DNA of 64,000 bases from Spinactinospora alkalitolerans (GCF_013408795.1 NZ_JACCCC010000001.1:3782001-3846000); one strand, 5' to 3'. Numbered from the stretch's first letter, positions 7,363 to 16,384 are shown. Translations and numbers: made by a program. The notes: a model not told the origin generated them from the sequence alone.

Positions 7363-8181
7363 CTACCGCTCCTGCGGCTCCACCTCGAAGTCGGCGAAGT
7401 CGAAGCCGGGCGAGACGAAGCAGCCGGCCACGCTCTCCTCGGCACCGACGGGGCGGGCGCTCTGCCAGGTGCCCGCGGGCACGACGGCCTGCAGTAGCTG
7501 CCCGGACTCCACGGCCGGGCCGAGGGTGGCCTCGCGTCCGGGAACCGGCCGCCGCCCCGTTCCGCCGAAGGACAGGATCAGCGGGCCGCCGCGGCTGAAC
7601 ACCCACACCTCGTCGGAGCGGACCCGGTGCCAGCGCGAGGACTCGCCGGGGCCGAGCAGGAAGCAGATTCCGGTGGCGGTGGGGCGGCCGCCCGGGTAGC
7701 CCTCGGGGGCGACCTCGACCGGCGAGCGCCACGTGGAGCGGTACCAGCCGCCTTCGGGGTGCGGCAGCAGGTCGAGCGCCTCCGCGGTCGCACCGCGCTC
7801 CTCGAAGGCGGTGAACACGCCACCGGGGTCGCGGCGCGCGTGCCGCACGCCGACGACGGCCTTCTCCGGGATCGGCCCGTAGACGTGCGGAAACCGCACG
7901 TCCGCGGCCACGCCGGGCGGCGGCGCGGGATCGGCGGCCTCCCAGCGCACCTCGGCGTCCAGCAGGTCGGTGTCCAGGACCAGCGCGACCTGCGGCTCGC
8001 TCACCCTGCGGTAGAAGGCGTTGGCCACAGCCAGCATGGTGTCGGCATCGGGCGAGGCGTGCGCGAACCCCTCGGTGCGCAGGGACTCCGGGACCAGCTC
8101 CCCGCCGCGCTCCCGCCATTGGCGCAGCGACGTCATGTGCAGCACGTGGTGTGTCGTGGAGACCGTCATGCGGCCCAGCAT
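7363..8181 (-). CDS. DUF952-cupin fusion protein
   Basis: A 272-residue two-domain protein. Residues about 10-125 are a DUF952 domain (HHVLHMTSLRQWRERG, GFAHASPDADTMLAVANAFY, RFPHVYGPIPEKAVVGVR). Residues about 135-272 are a DUF985/cupin_5 domain (LLPHPEGGWYRSTWRS, TGICFLLGPGESSRWHRVRS, VVPAGTWQSARPV). The two domains are usually separate proteins in bacteria. Both are small-molecule-binding folds without assigned reactions; DUF985 resembles sugar-epimerase-like cupins. The start may be ATG 8181 or ATG 8169. It stands alone, 100 nt downstream of the divergent PadR promoter region. Confidence 0.85.
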   Translation of the reverse strand: MLGRMTVSTTHHVLHMTSLRQWRERGGELVPESLRTEGFAHASPDADTMLAVANAFYRRVSEPQVALVLDTDLLDAEVRWEAADPAPPPGVAADVRFPHVYGPIPEKAVVGVRHARRDPGGVFTAFEERGATAEALDLLPHPEGGWYRSTWRSPVEVAPEGYPGGRPTATGICFLLGPGESSRWHRVRSDEVWVFSRGGPLILSFGGTGRRPVPGREATLGPAVESGQLLQAVVPAGTWQSARPVGAEESVAGCFVSPGFDFADFEVEPQER

Positions 8182-8266
8182 CCCCGACCCGGCCGATCCC
8201 TCTCAACCCGGGGACGGTCGCTCCCCGTTGCGGGCTCCGCCGAAAGCGGCCTCGGCCCCTCCCGGT

Positions 8267-8419
8267 TCACGGCTGGAAGACGTCCCACAGGATCCGGACG
8301 GCGAGGAGGACGATCCCCGGTAGCAGCCGGGACGGCCACGCATTCCGCAACCCGCGCCGCCGCCCACCGGGCTCCTTCTCCCCGTTCCTCTTCTCATCGC
8401 GCTCGCGCTCCTCTGCCAT
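8267..8419 (-). CDS. Small putative membrane-anchored protein
   Basis: A 50-residue ORF starting at ATG 8419 with GGAGGGGG just upstream. The N-terminal half is highly charged (MAEERERDEKRNGEKEPGG) and the C-terminal half is hydrophobic (PGIVLLAVRILWDVF), like a tail-anchored peptide. No family was recognised. Evidence is the strong ribosome site, composition and an otherwise empty gap. Confidence 0.4.
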   Translation of the reverse strand: MAEERERDEKRNGEKEPGGRRRGLRNAWPSRLLPGIVLLAVRILWDVFQP

Positions 8420-8453
8420 GCCCCCTCCATTTCTTTCATGTGCATCAGCAAGC

Positions 8454-8473
8454 GCATCTGCCAATGCAGATGC
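8454..8473. promoter_or_regulatory. Dyad GCATCTGC-CAAT-GCAGATGC upstream of small ORF
   Basis: A perfect 8-bp inverted repeat with a 4-nt loop lies 35 nt upstream of the small minus-strand ORF, in the probable promoter region. It is a candidate operator. The flanking ATCAGCAAGCG (8444-8454) is identical to 11 bp at 7273-7283 inside the PadR operator region. The remaining sequence to 8728 shows nothing else. Confidence 0.3.
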
Positions 8474-8728
8474 ACGTGCATTAAGTGCAGAATACAGAAG
8501 AGTGCGCCGACTCACACCGCCGAGCGCGGGGCTCCGGAGACGCCGACGGCCCCGCACGAGCGGATCCGGCACCGCGCGCCGCTCCCCGCCTCCCTCTCAA
8601 GTCCATGGCCAGGGATTTCTCCGGTTCCGGGGCCAAGGTCCCGGACCAGAACCATCCGGGTGCGCGTGCCGAGGGTGATGATTGTGTCTCTTACCGGACA
8701 CCCTCCGGGCGCGCGGCGGCCTCGGGCC

Positions 8729-10393
8729 TCACCCCGTCACCGCTCGGCGGACCTCCTCCTGGAGGGTGCGGCGCAGGGCGGCGGAGCGGGTGCGGTCGGT
8801 GCGGACCTCGACGACGCGCAGTCCCTCCCCCAGCAGGGTCTTGGGCAGGTCGGTGGCCCATTCCAGGCGGGTGTAGGGCAGGTCGGCGACGGCGGCCGCC
8901 CGCTCCATGGAGACCCCGTGGGGGGTGCCGAACACGCGCTCGAAGTCGGGGTGGCCGGCCTGCTCCAGACCGGAGAAGATCCCGCCGCCGTCGTTGTTGA
9001 CGACGAAGATCGCCAGGTCGGGCCGGGCCTCGCCGGGGCCGAGGATCAGGCCGTTCTGGTCGTGCAGCATCGCCAGGTCGCCGATGAGGGCGAACCCGCC
9101 GCCTCCGCCGTCGCGCTGGTGGGCCAGTGCGGCGCCGATCGCGGTCGAGACCGTGCCGTCGATCCCGCTCACCCCCCGGTTGCCGATGAACCTGGCGCCG
9201 CAGCGGGCGTGCATCGCGGCGTCGAGGTCGCGGATCGGCATGCTGGAACCGGCGAACAGCAGGGAGCCGTTGGGCAGGTGGCCGGCCAGGTCGCGGGCCA
9301 GGCGCAGCTCGCTCAGCGACTCCTCGCCGTCGAGCAGCGCGTCCATCGCGGCGCGCGCGGCGGCCTCCGCCTCCTGCCAGGAGCGGGCCCACGCCGTGCC
9401 AGGGTCGGCGTCGGGCGCGGCCGCCACGGCCGGCACCATGTCGGTGGCGGTGCGCACCGGGTCGGCGAACGCCCGCGGCTCGCCCACGACCACGTGGCGG
9501 GCGGCGTGGCGCAGGTAGCCCAGCAGTTGCCGGGACAGCCCCGGGCGCCCGACGCTGACCACGATCTCCGGCTCGTGCGCCGCGGCGAACTCCGGGACGG
9601 CCAGCAACTGGCGGTAGGTCGAGACCGCCTCGCCGCGCCGGCTGTTGGAGGTGGGTTCGGCGAGCAGCGGCCACCCCGTCGCAGCGGCGAGCGCCAGGTA
9701 GGGGACGGGGTCGTAGTCGCCGTCCCCGCACACGATGACGCCGCGCTGCACCGGGGGCAGCACCAGGGGTTCGGGCTCGTCGAGCGGGCTCCGAGTCCGG
9801 ATCCAGGTCCGGCCGTCGCCGCGCCCCTCCAGCGGCTCCGGCCACGGCTGCGAGGAGTCGTCGGGGACCAGCGGATCGCGGAACGCGAGGTTGAGGTGGA
9901 CCGGCCCGGGGTGGCGGCCGCCGGCGACCGCCCAGGCGCGGCAGGCCAGCGAGCGCCAGTAGGCGACCATGCCGGCCACCGGGTCGGGCACCCCCACCTC
10001 GGTGAAGGAGCGCACCGCCGAGCCGTAGAGCCCGATCTGGTCGATCGTCTGGTTGGCGCCGGTCCCGCGCAGTTCGGGCGGCCGGTCGGCCGTCAGCACC
10101 AGCAGCGGGACCCCGCTCTGGTCGGCCTCCAGCACCGCGGGGTGGAAGTTGGCCGCGGCGGTGCCCGAGGTGCACACCAGCGCCACCGCGCGCCGTGAGG
10201 CGCGGGCCAGGCCGAGCGCGAGGAACGACGCCGAACGCTCGTCGATGCGGACGTGCACGCGGATGTCGGGGTGGGCGACGAGGGCCAGCGCCAGCGGAGT
10301 GGAGCGCGACCCCGGCGCGACGACGGCCTCGGCCAGCCCGCACCGGGCCAGTTCGTCGACGAGGACACGCGCCAGGGCGGTAGACGGGTTCAT
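8729..10393 (-). CDS. menD: 2-succinyl-5-enolpyruvyl-6-hydroxy-3-cyclohexene-1-carboxylate synthase
   Basis: MenD, about 554 residues, a thiamine-diphosphate enzyme joining isochorismate and 2-oxoglutarate. Diagnostic motifs: VVAPGSRSTPLALAL and HVRIDERSASFLALGLA (substrate-binding region), VCTSGTAAANFHPAV (PYR domain), and IGDLAMLHDQNGL with IFVVNNDGGGIF (the GD-N thiamine-diphosphate/Mg motif of the PP domain). The start MNPSTALARVLVDELARCG is the family standard; GTG 10399 two codons upstream is the alternative. A TAGTCT -10-like box lies at 10413-10418 on this strand. The gene is read in the same direction as menC and menB but is separated from menC by 230 nt. Confidence 0.95.
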   Translation of the reverse strand: MNPSTALARVLVDELARCGLAEAVVAPGSRSTPLALALVAHPDIRVHVRIDERSASFLALGLARASRRAVALVCTSGTAAANFHPAVLEADQSGVPLLVLTADRPPELRGTGANQTIDQIGLYGSAVRSFTEVGVPDPVAGMVAYWRSLACRAWAVAGGRHPGPVHLNLAFRDPLVPDDSSQPWPEPLEGRGDGRTWIRTRSPLDEPEPLVLPPVQRGVIVCGDGDYDPVPYLALAAATGWPLLAEPTSNSRRGEAVSTYRQLLAVPEFAAAHEPEIVVSVGRPGLSRQLLGYLRHAARHVVVGEPRAFADPVRTATDMVPAVAAAPDADPGTAWARSWQEAEAAARAAMDALLDGEESLSELRLARDLAGHLPNGSLLFAGSSMPIRDLDAAMHARCGARFIGNRGVSGIDGTVSTAIGAALAHQRDGGGGGFALIGDLAMLHDQNGLILGPGEARPDLAIFVVNNDGGGIFSGLEQAGHPDFERVFGTPHGVSMERAAAVADLPYTRLEWATDLPKTLLGEGLRVVEVRTDRTRSAALRRTLQEEVRRAVTG

Positions 10394-10627
10394 TCGCACT
10401 CTCTTGTCGTCAAGACTAACCAGTTATACCCGCAAAACCGGCGCGGGCCGACCCGCATCGGAGGCGCCGGGGGCGGGCGCCGCGCAGCCGCCACCGGCGA
10501 AGCGACGGTCTGCATCACTGGCACTCCATCCCTTGACAACGGGTGTTTCGGGCGACTTCATCCGGCGCGGGGATGAGCGAAGCCTCACGTCCGGGCCGGA
10601 CGCCGGACCGCCGCCGACTGCGCCCGA

Positions 10628-11626
10628 TCAGCCGGTGCGATCGTGCTTCCCCGCTTCCACTTCCCCCGCGCGCGCCCGCCATTCGCGGCGGGCGGCGGCC
10701 ATGCGCTCCAGCCAGGCGTCCGGTTCGATCTCGACGTCGGCCAGCAGGCGCGGGTCGACCTCGGGGCGGCGCACCGGCAGGTGGCCGTCGACCGGCAGCA
10801 GCGGCTCGGCGCACACGTCGGCCTCCAGCAGCCGCATCGTCGCCAGACCGCAGGCGTAGGGCAGGTCCGGCAGCGCCGCGGCCAGCGCGACGCCGGCGGC
10901 GAGCCCGACGGAGGTCTCCACCGCGCTGGAGACCACGACCGGCAGGCCGCACGCCTCGGCCACCCGCAGGGCGGCCCGGACCCCGCCCAGCGGCTGGACC
11001 TTCAGCACCACGACGTCGGCGGCTCCGGCCGCGCGCACCTTCAGCGGGTCCTCGGCCCGGCGGATCGACTCGTCGGCGGCCACCGGGACGTCCACCCGCC
11101 GGCGCACCCGCGCGAGCTCCTCCAGCGTCGCGCACGGCTGCTCCACGTACTCCAGGTCGAAGCGGTCGAGCTCGCCGATCATGCGCACCGCCCGGTCGAC
11201 GTCCCAGGCGCCGTTGACGTCGATGCGCACCCTGCCGCCGGCGCCGATGGCGTCGCGCACCGCCTCGACCCTGGCGATGTCCTCGGCCTCGCTCTGCCCC
11301 TTCTCCGCCACCTTCACCTTGGCGGTGCGGCAGCCGCCCTCGGCGACGATCCGGGCCGCCTGCCGCGGTCCGACGGCCGGCACGGTGACGTTGACCGGGA
11401 CGCGGTCGCGCACCGGGGCGGGCCAGCCCAGCTCGGCGGCCTCGTGGCAGGCCGCCCACCAGCGCGCGCACTCGGAAGGCGGGTACTCGGCGAACGGGGA
11501 GAACTCCCCCCATCCGGCCGCTCCGCGCACCAGGACGCCCTCGCGGGAGGCCACGCCGCGGAACCGGGTCCGCATCGGTATCGCGAACGCCCGCCCGGCG
11601 GCGTCCCGCGGTGGGGGCTGTGCCAC
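10628..11626 (-). CDS. menC: o-succinylbenzoate synthase
   Basis: MenC, 332 residues, enolase superfamily. It dehydrates SHCHC to o-succinylbenzoate. Catalytic and metal residues of the superfamily are visible: KVKVAEKG (acid/base Lys), RIDVNGAWD (metal Asp), YVEQPC (metal Glu), AADES (metal Asp) and VLKVQPLGG (second Lys). The GTG at 11626 is selected because GGAGGAGG precedes it by 6 nt. It is downstream of menB by about 90 nt on the same strand, so the two are probably co-transcribed. Confidence 0.94.
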   Translation of the reverse strand: MAQPPPRDAAGRAFAIPMRTRFRGVASREGVLVRGAAGWGEFSPFAEYPPSECARWWAACHEAAELGWPAPVRDRVPVNVTVPAVGPRQAARIVAEGGCRTAKVKVAEKGQSEAEDIARVEAVRDAIGAGGRVRIDVNGAWDVDRAVRMIGELDRFDLEYVEQPCATLEELARVRRRVDVPVAADESIRRAEDPLKVRAAGAADVVVLKVQPLGGVRAALRVAEACGLPVVVSSAVETSVGLAAGVALAAALPDLPYACGLATMRLLEADVCAEPLLPVDGHLPVRRPEVDPRLLADVEIEPDAWLERMAAARREWRARAGEVEAGKHDRTG

Positions 11627-11718
11627 GCCGCTCCTCCTCCCGCCGGTCCCGGCCCTTCGGACTCCACCGACGCGCTCTGGGCCGACTCGGGCCGACAAGA
11701 TCAAGATCGGCGCAGGGG

Positions 11719-12558
11719 CTAGGGGCGCCGGGGGAACCTGTCGAACTCGGGGCGGCGCTTCTCCTTGAAGGCGTCGCGGCCCTCCTGGGCCTCCTCGCTC
11801 ATGTAGAAGAGCATGGTGGCGTCGCCGGCGAACTGCTGCATGCCGGCGGCGCCGTCGCTCTTGGCGTTGATGGCGCCCTTGAGCATGCGCAGCGCCAGCG
11901 GCGACTTCTCCAGCATCTCGCGCGCCCAGGTGACGGTCTCCTCCTCCAGGCGCTCAAGGGGGACGACGGTGTTGACCAGGCCCATGTCCTGGGCCTCCTG
12001 CGCGCTGTACTGACGGCACAGGTACCAGATCTCGCGGGCCTTCTTCAGGCCGACGGTCTCGGCGAGCAGCCAGGAGCCGTAGCCGCCGTCGAAGGAGCCG
12101 ACCTTGGGGCCGGTCTGGCCGAAGCGGGCGTTGTCGGCGGCGATGGTCAGATCGCAGCAGACGTGCAGCACATGCCCGCCGCCGATCGCGTAGCCGGCCA
12201 CCATGGCGATCACCGGCTTGGGCAGGCGGCGGATCTGCACCTGCAGGTCGAGGACGTTGAGCCGACCGATGCCCTGCCTGGCCACCGTGTCGTCGCCCAT
12301 GTAGCCGTCGTCGCCGCGGATCTTCTGGTCGCCCCCGGAGCAGAACGCCTGGTCCCCGGCCCCGGTGAGGATGATGACGCCCACCTCGGAGTCGTCGCGG
12401 GCCGCGTTGAACGCGTCCTGGAGCTCGAAGAGCGTCTGCGGGCGGAAGGCGTTGTGGCGCTCCGGCCGATTGATCGTGATCTTGGCGATGCCCTCGGCGG
12501 TCTCGTAGATGATGTCGGTGTAGTCTCCGGACCGCTGCCAGTCGATCACGCTGCTCAC
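11719..12558 (-). CDS. menB: 1,4-dihydroxy-2-naphthoyl-CoA synthase
   Basis: MenB, 279 residues, crotonase superfamily; it cyclises o-succinylbenzoyl-CoA. Visible features: [39 protein letters not shown] (oxyanion hole) and [17 protein letters not shown], which carries the MenB-specific Asp. GTG 12558 is chosen for AAGGAGAGG just upstream and the normal length; an upstream ATG at 12642 has no ribosome site. It is divergent from menE, with a shared 260-nt spacer. Confidence 0.95.
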   Translation of the reverse strand: MSSVIDWQRSGDYTDIIYETAEGIAKITINRPERHNAFRPQTLFELQDAFNAARDDSEVGVIILTGAGDQAFCSGGDQKIRGDDGYMGDDTVARQGIGRLNVLDLQVQIRRLPKPVIAMVAGYAIGGGHVLHVCCDLTIAADNARFGQTGPKVGSFDGGYGSWLLAETVGLKKAREIWYLCRQYSAQEAQDMGLVNTVVPLERLEEETVTWAREMLEKSPLALRMLKGAINAKSDGAAGMQQFAGDATMLFYMSEEAQEGRDAFKEKRRPEFDRFPRRP

Positions 12559-12807
12559 GCTCTTGCCTCTCCTTGACGCCACATTGCGGCAGGGGGCGCA
12601 CGCCCGGCCGCACGTCAGGGACCGGCAGCCGAGGCGAAACACTCCGCTCTTCGGGGGACAACCCTAACGGCCCCGCCACAGAGCACTGTACGACCAGCGC
12701 CTTCACACATTACCGGCGGGTTGGGCACAAGGCGGCTCCTCCCCCGCTCCCGCAGCGCAGCGGCCCCGCCGCCGCCCCGCTGTTGCCGCACCCCGCCGAA
12801 GCGGGTC

Positions 12808-12813
12808 TAACCT
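12808..12813 (+). promoter_or_regulatory. menE -10 box TAACCT, leaderless start
   Basis: TAACCT lies 8 nt before GTG 12822, with TTGCCG at 12783-12788 (19-nt spacer) as a -35 candidate. No Shine-Dalgarno precedes any of the in-frame GTG codons, so transcription probably starts at the start codon. Confidence 0.45.
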
Positions 12814-12821
12814 TGGTGAAC

Positions 12822-14021
12822 GTGCTGAACCGACCGTTGCAGGCGGTGGTCGGACTCGACGGAGCCCTGCTCACCGAACTCCTCTCCGAAGCCCTGGCCG
12901 GGCGCGGCCCCGCGCTGCTGCCCATCGCCGCCGACACCCCGCCCCCGCGCGTGCGAGCGCTGCTGGAGGCCATGCGCCCGGCCACGGTGCGCACGCCCGA
13001 GGGCGTCACCGGCGTGGCCGGCGGCGCCGGGATCGCCGACGACACCGCGCTCGTCATCGCCACATCGGGGTCCACGGGCACGCCCAAGGGCGTGGAGCTG
13101 TCGGCGCGGGCGCTGCTGCACTCCGCCCGCGCCTCGATCGAGCGGATCGGCGCCGGCCCCGGCGACGCGTGGCTGTGCGCGCTCCCCACCAGCCACATCT
13201 CCGGCCTGCAGGTGATCGTGCGCGCCCTGGCCGCCGGGACCGAGCCCATCCACCGGCGCTTCGACGCCGCCGACACCATGGCGGTGGCGGCCCGGCACCG
13301 CGCGCACGTGTCGCTGGTGCCCACCCAACTTCGGCGGCTGCTGGCCGCGGGGGCCGACCTGTCGCTGTTCGGCACGATCGTGCTGGGCGGGGCCGCGGCC
13401 GACGAGGGGCTGCTGGAGGCCGCCCGAGCGGCCGGCGGCCGGGTCGTCACCACCTACGGCATGAGCGAGACCTGCGGCGGCTGCGTCTACGACGGCGTCG
13501 CCCTGGACGGCGTCACCGCCGGGATCGGCGACGACGGCCGGGTGCTGCTGGCCGGACCGGTGCTGTTCAGCGGCTACCGGCTGCGCCCCGACCTGACGGC
13601 CGAGCACCTGCGCGACGAGGGCGGCCGGCGCTGGTTCCGCACCGGCGACCTGGGGCGCCTGGACGGCGAGGGCCGGCTGCGCGTCCGGGGCCGGGTCGAC
13701 GACGTCATCAACACCGGGGGCCACAAGGTGGTGGCCGGTGAGGTCGCCGCACTGCTGAACCGGCTCGGTTCCGTGGCCGAGGCGGCCGTGGTGGGCCGGC
13801 CCGATCCGGAGTGGGGGCAGCGGGTCACCGCGGTCGTCGTGCCCACTGCCGGCGACGCCCCTCCGTCGCTGGCGGAGCTGCGCTCGTGGGTGCGCGCGCA
13901 CCTGCCGGCCTACGCGGCCCCCCGCGAGCTCGACCTGCGCCCGGCGCTGCCGCTGCTGGCCTCGGGAAAGCCCGACCTCCAGGCGCTGCGCTCGCCCGCC
14001 GCGGCCGGCCGGGGGGAATGA
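12822..14021 (+). CDS. menE: o-succinylbenzoate--CoA ligase
   Basis: MenE, about 399 residues, of the ANL adenylating superfamily; it activates o-succinylbenzoate to its CoA ester for MenB. The P-loop reads IATSGSTGTPKGVELS, A5 is TYGMSETCGGCVYDG, A7 is WFRTGDLGRLD, and the hinge and C-terminal lysine regions are GRVDDVINTGGHKV and LPLLASGKPDLQAL. It is shorter than generic acyl-CoA ligases (about 500), as usual for actinobacterial MenE. The start is uncertain between GTG 12816 and GTG 12822; the latter fits the upstream TAACCT box as a leaderless start. Confidence 0.93.
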   Translation: MLNRPLQAVVGLDGALLTELLSEALAGRGPALLPIAADTPPPRVRALLEAMRPATVRTPEGVTGVAGGAGIADDTALVIATSGSTGTPKGVELSARALLHSARASIERIGAGPGDAWLCALPTSHISGLQVIVRALAAGTEPIHRRFDAADTMAVAARHRAHVSLVPTQLRRLLAAGADLSLFGTIVLGGAAADEGLLEAARAAGGRVVTTYGMSETCGGCVYDGVALDGVTAGIGDDGRVLLAGPVLFSGYRLRPDLTAEHLRDEGGRRWFRTGDLGRLDGEGRLRVRGRVDDVINTGGHKVVAGEVAALLNRLGSVAEAAVVGRPDPEWGQRVTAVVVPTAGDAPPSLAELRSWVRAHLPAYAAPRELDLRPALPLLASGKPDLQALRSPAAAGRGE

Positions 14022-14322
14022 TCCGATCCGGATGGGGCAGAAGAAGCAGCACGCCGAGCGGCCGGAACAGGTCTTTACGCCTTCGGGGGGAACTCAGCGG
14101 ACCCCGCGGGCGTCTACCATTCAACCGCTCGGATCCGGGCGAAGGAGGCGGCGGTGCGGACCAGACGAAGACACGTGGCGAGCGGCCGGGGCCCCATGTC
14201 CGCGGAGCTCCGCCGGACCGTGCGGCGGACATCGGTTTCCATGGAAGAGTAGTGTGCGGGCGCCCTTACCCGCCCTCGGGACCATTCCCGCACCATTGGA
14301 GGCGTGACGTATGACACTACCG

Positions 14323-14343
14323 CCGATATCCAATCGAGATCGG
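14323..14343. promoter_or_regulatory. Inverted repeat at the sigma factor promoter
   Basis: CCGATATC and GAGATCGG (7 of 8 paired, 5-nt spacer) end directly against the -35 region of the sigma factor promoter. Its position suggests a binding site for an upstream regulator; none can be named. The gap between menE and this site (14022-14322) contains no recognisable gene. Confidence 0.3.
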
Positions 14344-14376
14344 GAACATTTGACTCTCTGACACGTTGGACATAAT
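14342..14376 (+). promoter_or_regulatory. Promoter of the principal sigma factor
   Basis: TTGACT (14350-14355) and CATAAT (14371-14376) form a housekeeping-type promoter with a short 15-bp spacer. Overlapping it, GGGAACA (14342-14348) and CGTT (14364-14367) resemble a SigR/SigH-type oxidative-stress promoter (GGGAAY...GTT), although the spacing is about 1-2 nt short of consensus. The predicted transcript has about 60 nt before the AAGGGAGGGAGG ribosome site of the ATG at 14446. Confidence 0.5.
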
Positions 14377-14445
14377 GGCGCGCCAAGACGGCGGAACTCC
14401 TAGCCGCCGCGCGCCTGACGTCTTGGAAGGGAGGGAGGTGCCCTC

Positions 14446-15762
14446 ATGTCGCGCACTGCCCTGGCCACTTCTCCCACGGTGGCGGAAACCGCAGTCGACA
14501 ACGCTGCGTCGGCGGCTCTGGAAGAGCTGATCACGCGGGGGCGCTCCCAGGGACACCTGTCCCTCACGGAGCTTCGTGCCGCGTTCTCCTCGGCCGGCAT
14601 CAGCCCGGCCGATGGCCGCTCCATCCTGCGCGAACTCACCGACGCCGGAGTGCGGCTCGCCAACGAGAGCGACGGCGGCGCCGTGGAGTCCGTGGACGCC
14701 GACACCGACGACGACGCGCTGGAGGAGGCCCTCGAGACCGGCAGGCCCGGTCCCAACACCGTCGGACCCCGCGGGGCCAAGGCCGCGGCACCGGAACCGG
14801 AGATCCCCGAGGCCGACCTGGACGACCAGTCCCCGGCCATGGGCGACTCCGTCCACACCTACCTCAAGGCGATCGGCCGCCGGCAGCTGCTGACCGCCGA
14901 GCAGGAGGTCGACCTCGCCAAGCGCATCGAGGCCGGCCTGTACGCCGACTACAAGCTGGGCCTGGTCGACGGCGCGCCGCAGCCCGAGGACCTCTCCGAC
15001 GCCGAGCGGGAGGCCCTGGAGTGGGTCTCCGAGGACGGCCGCCGGGCCAAGTCGCACATGCTGGAGGCCAACCTGCGGCTGGTGGTCTCGGTCGCCAAGA
15101 AGTACAGCGACCGCGGCATGTCCCTGCTCGACGTCGTGCAGGAGGGCAACCTCGGCCTGATCCGCGCGGTCGAGAAGTTCGACTACGCCAAGGGCTACAA
15201 GTTCTCCACCTACGCGATGTGGTGGATCCGGCAGGCCATACAGCGCGGCTTCGCCGACTCCGCCCGCACCATCCGGCTGCCGGTGCACGTGCTGGAGCTG
15301 CTGAGCAAGGTCAGCCGGCTGGAGCGCGACATGCATCAGACCCTCGGGCGCGAGCCCACCCCCGAGGAGCTGGCGCACGAGCTGGACAAGACCCCGACCC
15401 AGATCGAGGAGCTGCTGCGCGTCACCCGCCAGCCGATCAGCCTCGACTCCACGATCGGCGAGGACGGCGAGACCCGCATCGGCGACCTCATCGAGGACAT
15501 CGACGCCTCCGAGGCCTCCGAGGTGGTCGACCGCCAGCTCATGGCCGACCAGCTGCGCCGGGCGCTGGAGGACCTGGAGCCGCGCGAGGCGACGATCATG
15601 TCGCTGCGCTTCGGCCTGATGGACGGGCGGCCCCGCACGCTGGACGAGATCGGCAGGCACCTCGGCCTGACCCGCGAGCGGATCCGCCAGTTGGAGAAGC
15701 AGTCCCTGTCCAAGCTGCGCCACCCCAGCCGCGCCCAGCAGCTGCTGGACTTCGCGAGCTAG
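14446..15762 (+). CDS. sigA: Principal RNA polymerase sigma factor (SigA/HrdB type)
   Basis: A 438-residue group 1 sigma-70 factor. An acidic, variable N-terminal region (1.1, residues 1-125) precedes region 1.2 (DSVHTYLKAIGRRQLLTAEQ), region 2 (NLRLVVSVAKKYSDRGMSLL, then FDYAKGYKFSTYAMWWIRQA for -10 recognition), region 3 and region 4 (GRHLGLTRERIRQLEKQSL, -35 recognition). Length, region 1.1 and complete region 2.4/4.2 mark it as a housekeeping factor rather than an alternative sigma. It has an excellent Shine-Dalgarno and a strong terminator directly after the stop. Whether it is the sole essential sigma (HrdB) or a close paralog cannot be told from one window. Confidence 0.92.
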   Translation: MSRTALATSPTVAETAVDNAASAALEELITRGRSQGHLSLTELRAAFSSAGISPADGRSILRELTDAGVRLANESDGGAVESVDADTDDDALEEALETGRPGPNTVGPRGAKAAAPEPEIPEADLDDQSPAMGDSVHTYLKAIGRRQLLTAEQEVDLAKRIEAGLYADYKLGLVDGAPQPEDLSDAEREALEWVSEDGRRAKSHMLEANLRLVVSVAKKYSDRGMSLLDVVQEGNLGLIRAVEKFDYAKGYKFSTYAMWWIRQAIQRGFADSARTIRLPVHVLELLSKVSRLERDMHQTLGREPTPEELAHELDKTPTQIEELLRVTRQPISLDSTIGEDGETRIGDLIEDIDASEASEVVDRQLMADQLRRALEDLEPREATIMSLRFGLMDGRPRTLDEIGRHLGLTRERIRQLEKQSLSKLRHPSRAQQLLDFAS

Positions 15763-15779
15763 GCGCAGGCACCGCCCTC

Positions 15780-15814
15780 GGCCCCGCGCCCGCCCCACCG
15801 GCGGGCGCGGGGCC
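15780..15814 (+). terminator. Strong intrinsic terminator after sigA
   Basis: Perfect 15-bp GC stem (15780-15794 with 15800-15814), loop CCACC, followed by TTT. It begins 18 nt after the sigma factor stop codon. Confidence 0.85.
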
Positions 15815-15916
15815 TTTCGCGCGCCGGCGGAGGAGACGCCCTCCCCCTGCGGGCCGAGGCGGGAATCGGCCCGGAGGAGGAGGCGCCGGAGTCGGCGCGG
15901 CGGCAGGCTCAAAAGC

Positions 15917-16333
15917 ATGACCACACCAGCGCACCCGGTCCCGCGCAGCGAGATCGCCGCCACCCTGCAGACGAGCCGCGAACTGGGTCCCGACTACGAC
16001 GACGCCGTCGCCGCCTCGCTCGCCGAACGCCTCGACCACGTCATCGACACCCGCATCCGCGAACGGGTCGCCGAAGAGGTGGACGCCCGGCTCGCCGAGG
16101 ACGGCGGGCGGCGCGGACGCTCCGGGAACACGGCCGCGATCGGCGTGACCGCCTTCTTCTCCCTGCTGTTCGGCGCCCCCGCGACCGGCTACCTGGCCGA
16201 GACCGCGGGCGTGGCGGGGGCCGCACTGCTGTGGCTGGGCATCGCCGCGGTGAACGTGGTCGTCCTCGTCGCCTCCCGGCGCTCAAAGGCGCGGACCGGG
16301 ACGCGCTCAGGGATTCCCCTGAACCATCCCTGA
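15917..16333 (+). CDS. Small membrane protein, tandem paralog 1
   Basis: A 138-residue protein with a soluble N-terminal half (SRELGPDYDDAVAASLAERL, then DHVIDTRIRERVAEEVDARL) and two predicted transmembrane helices in the C-terminal half (ATGYLAETAGVAGAALLWLG and AAVNVVVLVASRR). It is a tandem paralog of the next gene and shares a 60-bp identical DNA segment with it. No function is known; the layout (cytoplasmic amphipathic segment plus two helices) resembles small actinobacterial membrane proteins of unknown role. Confidence 0.7.
   Translation: MTTPAHPVPRSEIAATLQTSRELGPDYDDAVAASLAERLDHVIDTRIRERVAEEVDARLAEDGGRRGRSGNTAAIGVTAFFSLLFGAPATGYLAETAGVAGAALLWLGIAAVNVVVLVASRRSKARTGTRSGIPLNHP
15989..16048 (+). 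repeat. 60-bp direct repeat, copy 1 (inside paralog 1)
   Basis: Identical over 60 nt to 16451-16510. It encodes the shared block PDYDDAVAASLAERLDHVID of the two adjacent paralogs, while flanking codons have diverged. Confidence 0.9.
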
Positions 16334-16384
16334 GATCCCGCTGCCGCAGGGGCCCGGAGGGGAGTGGAGACCCATACTGGGGGC

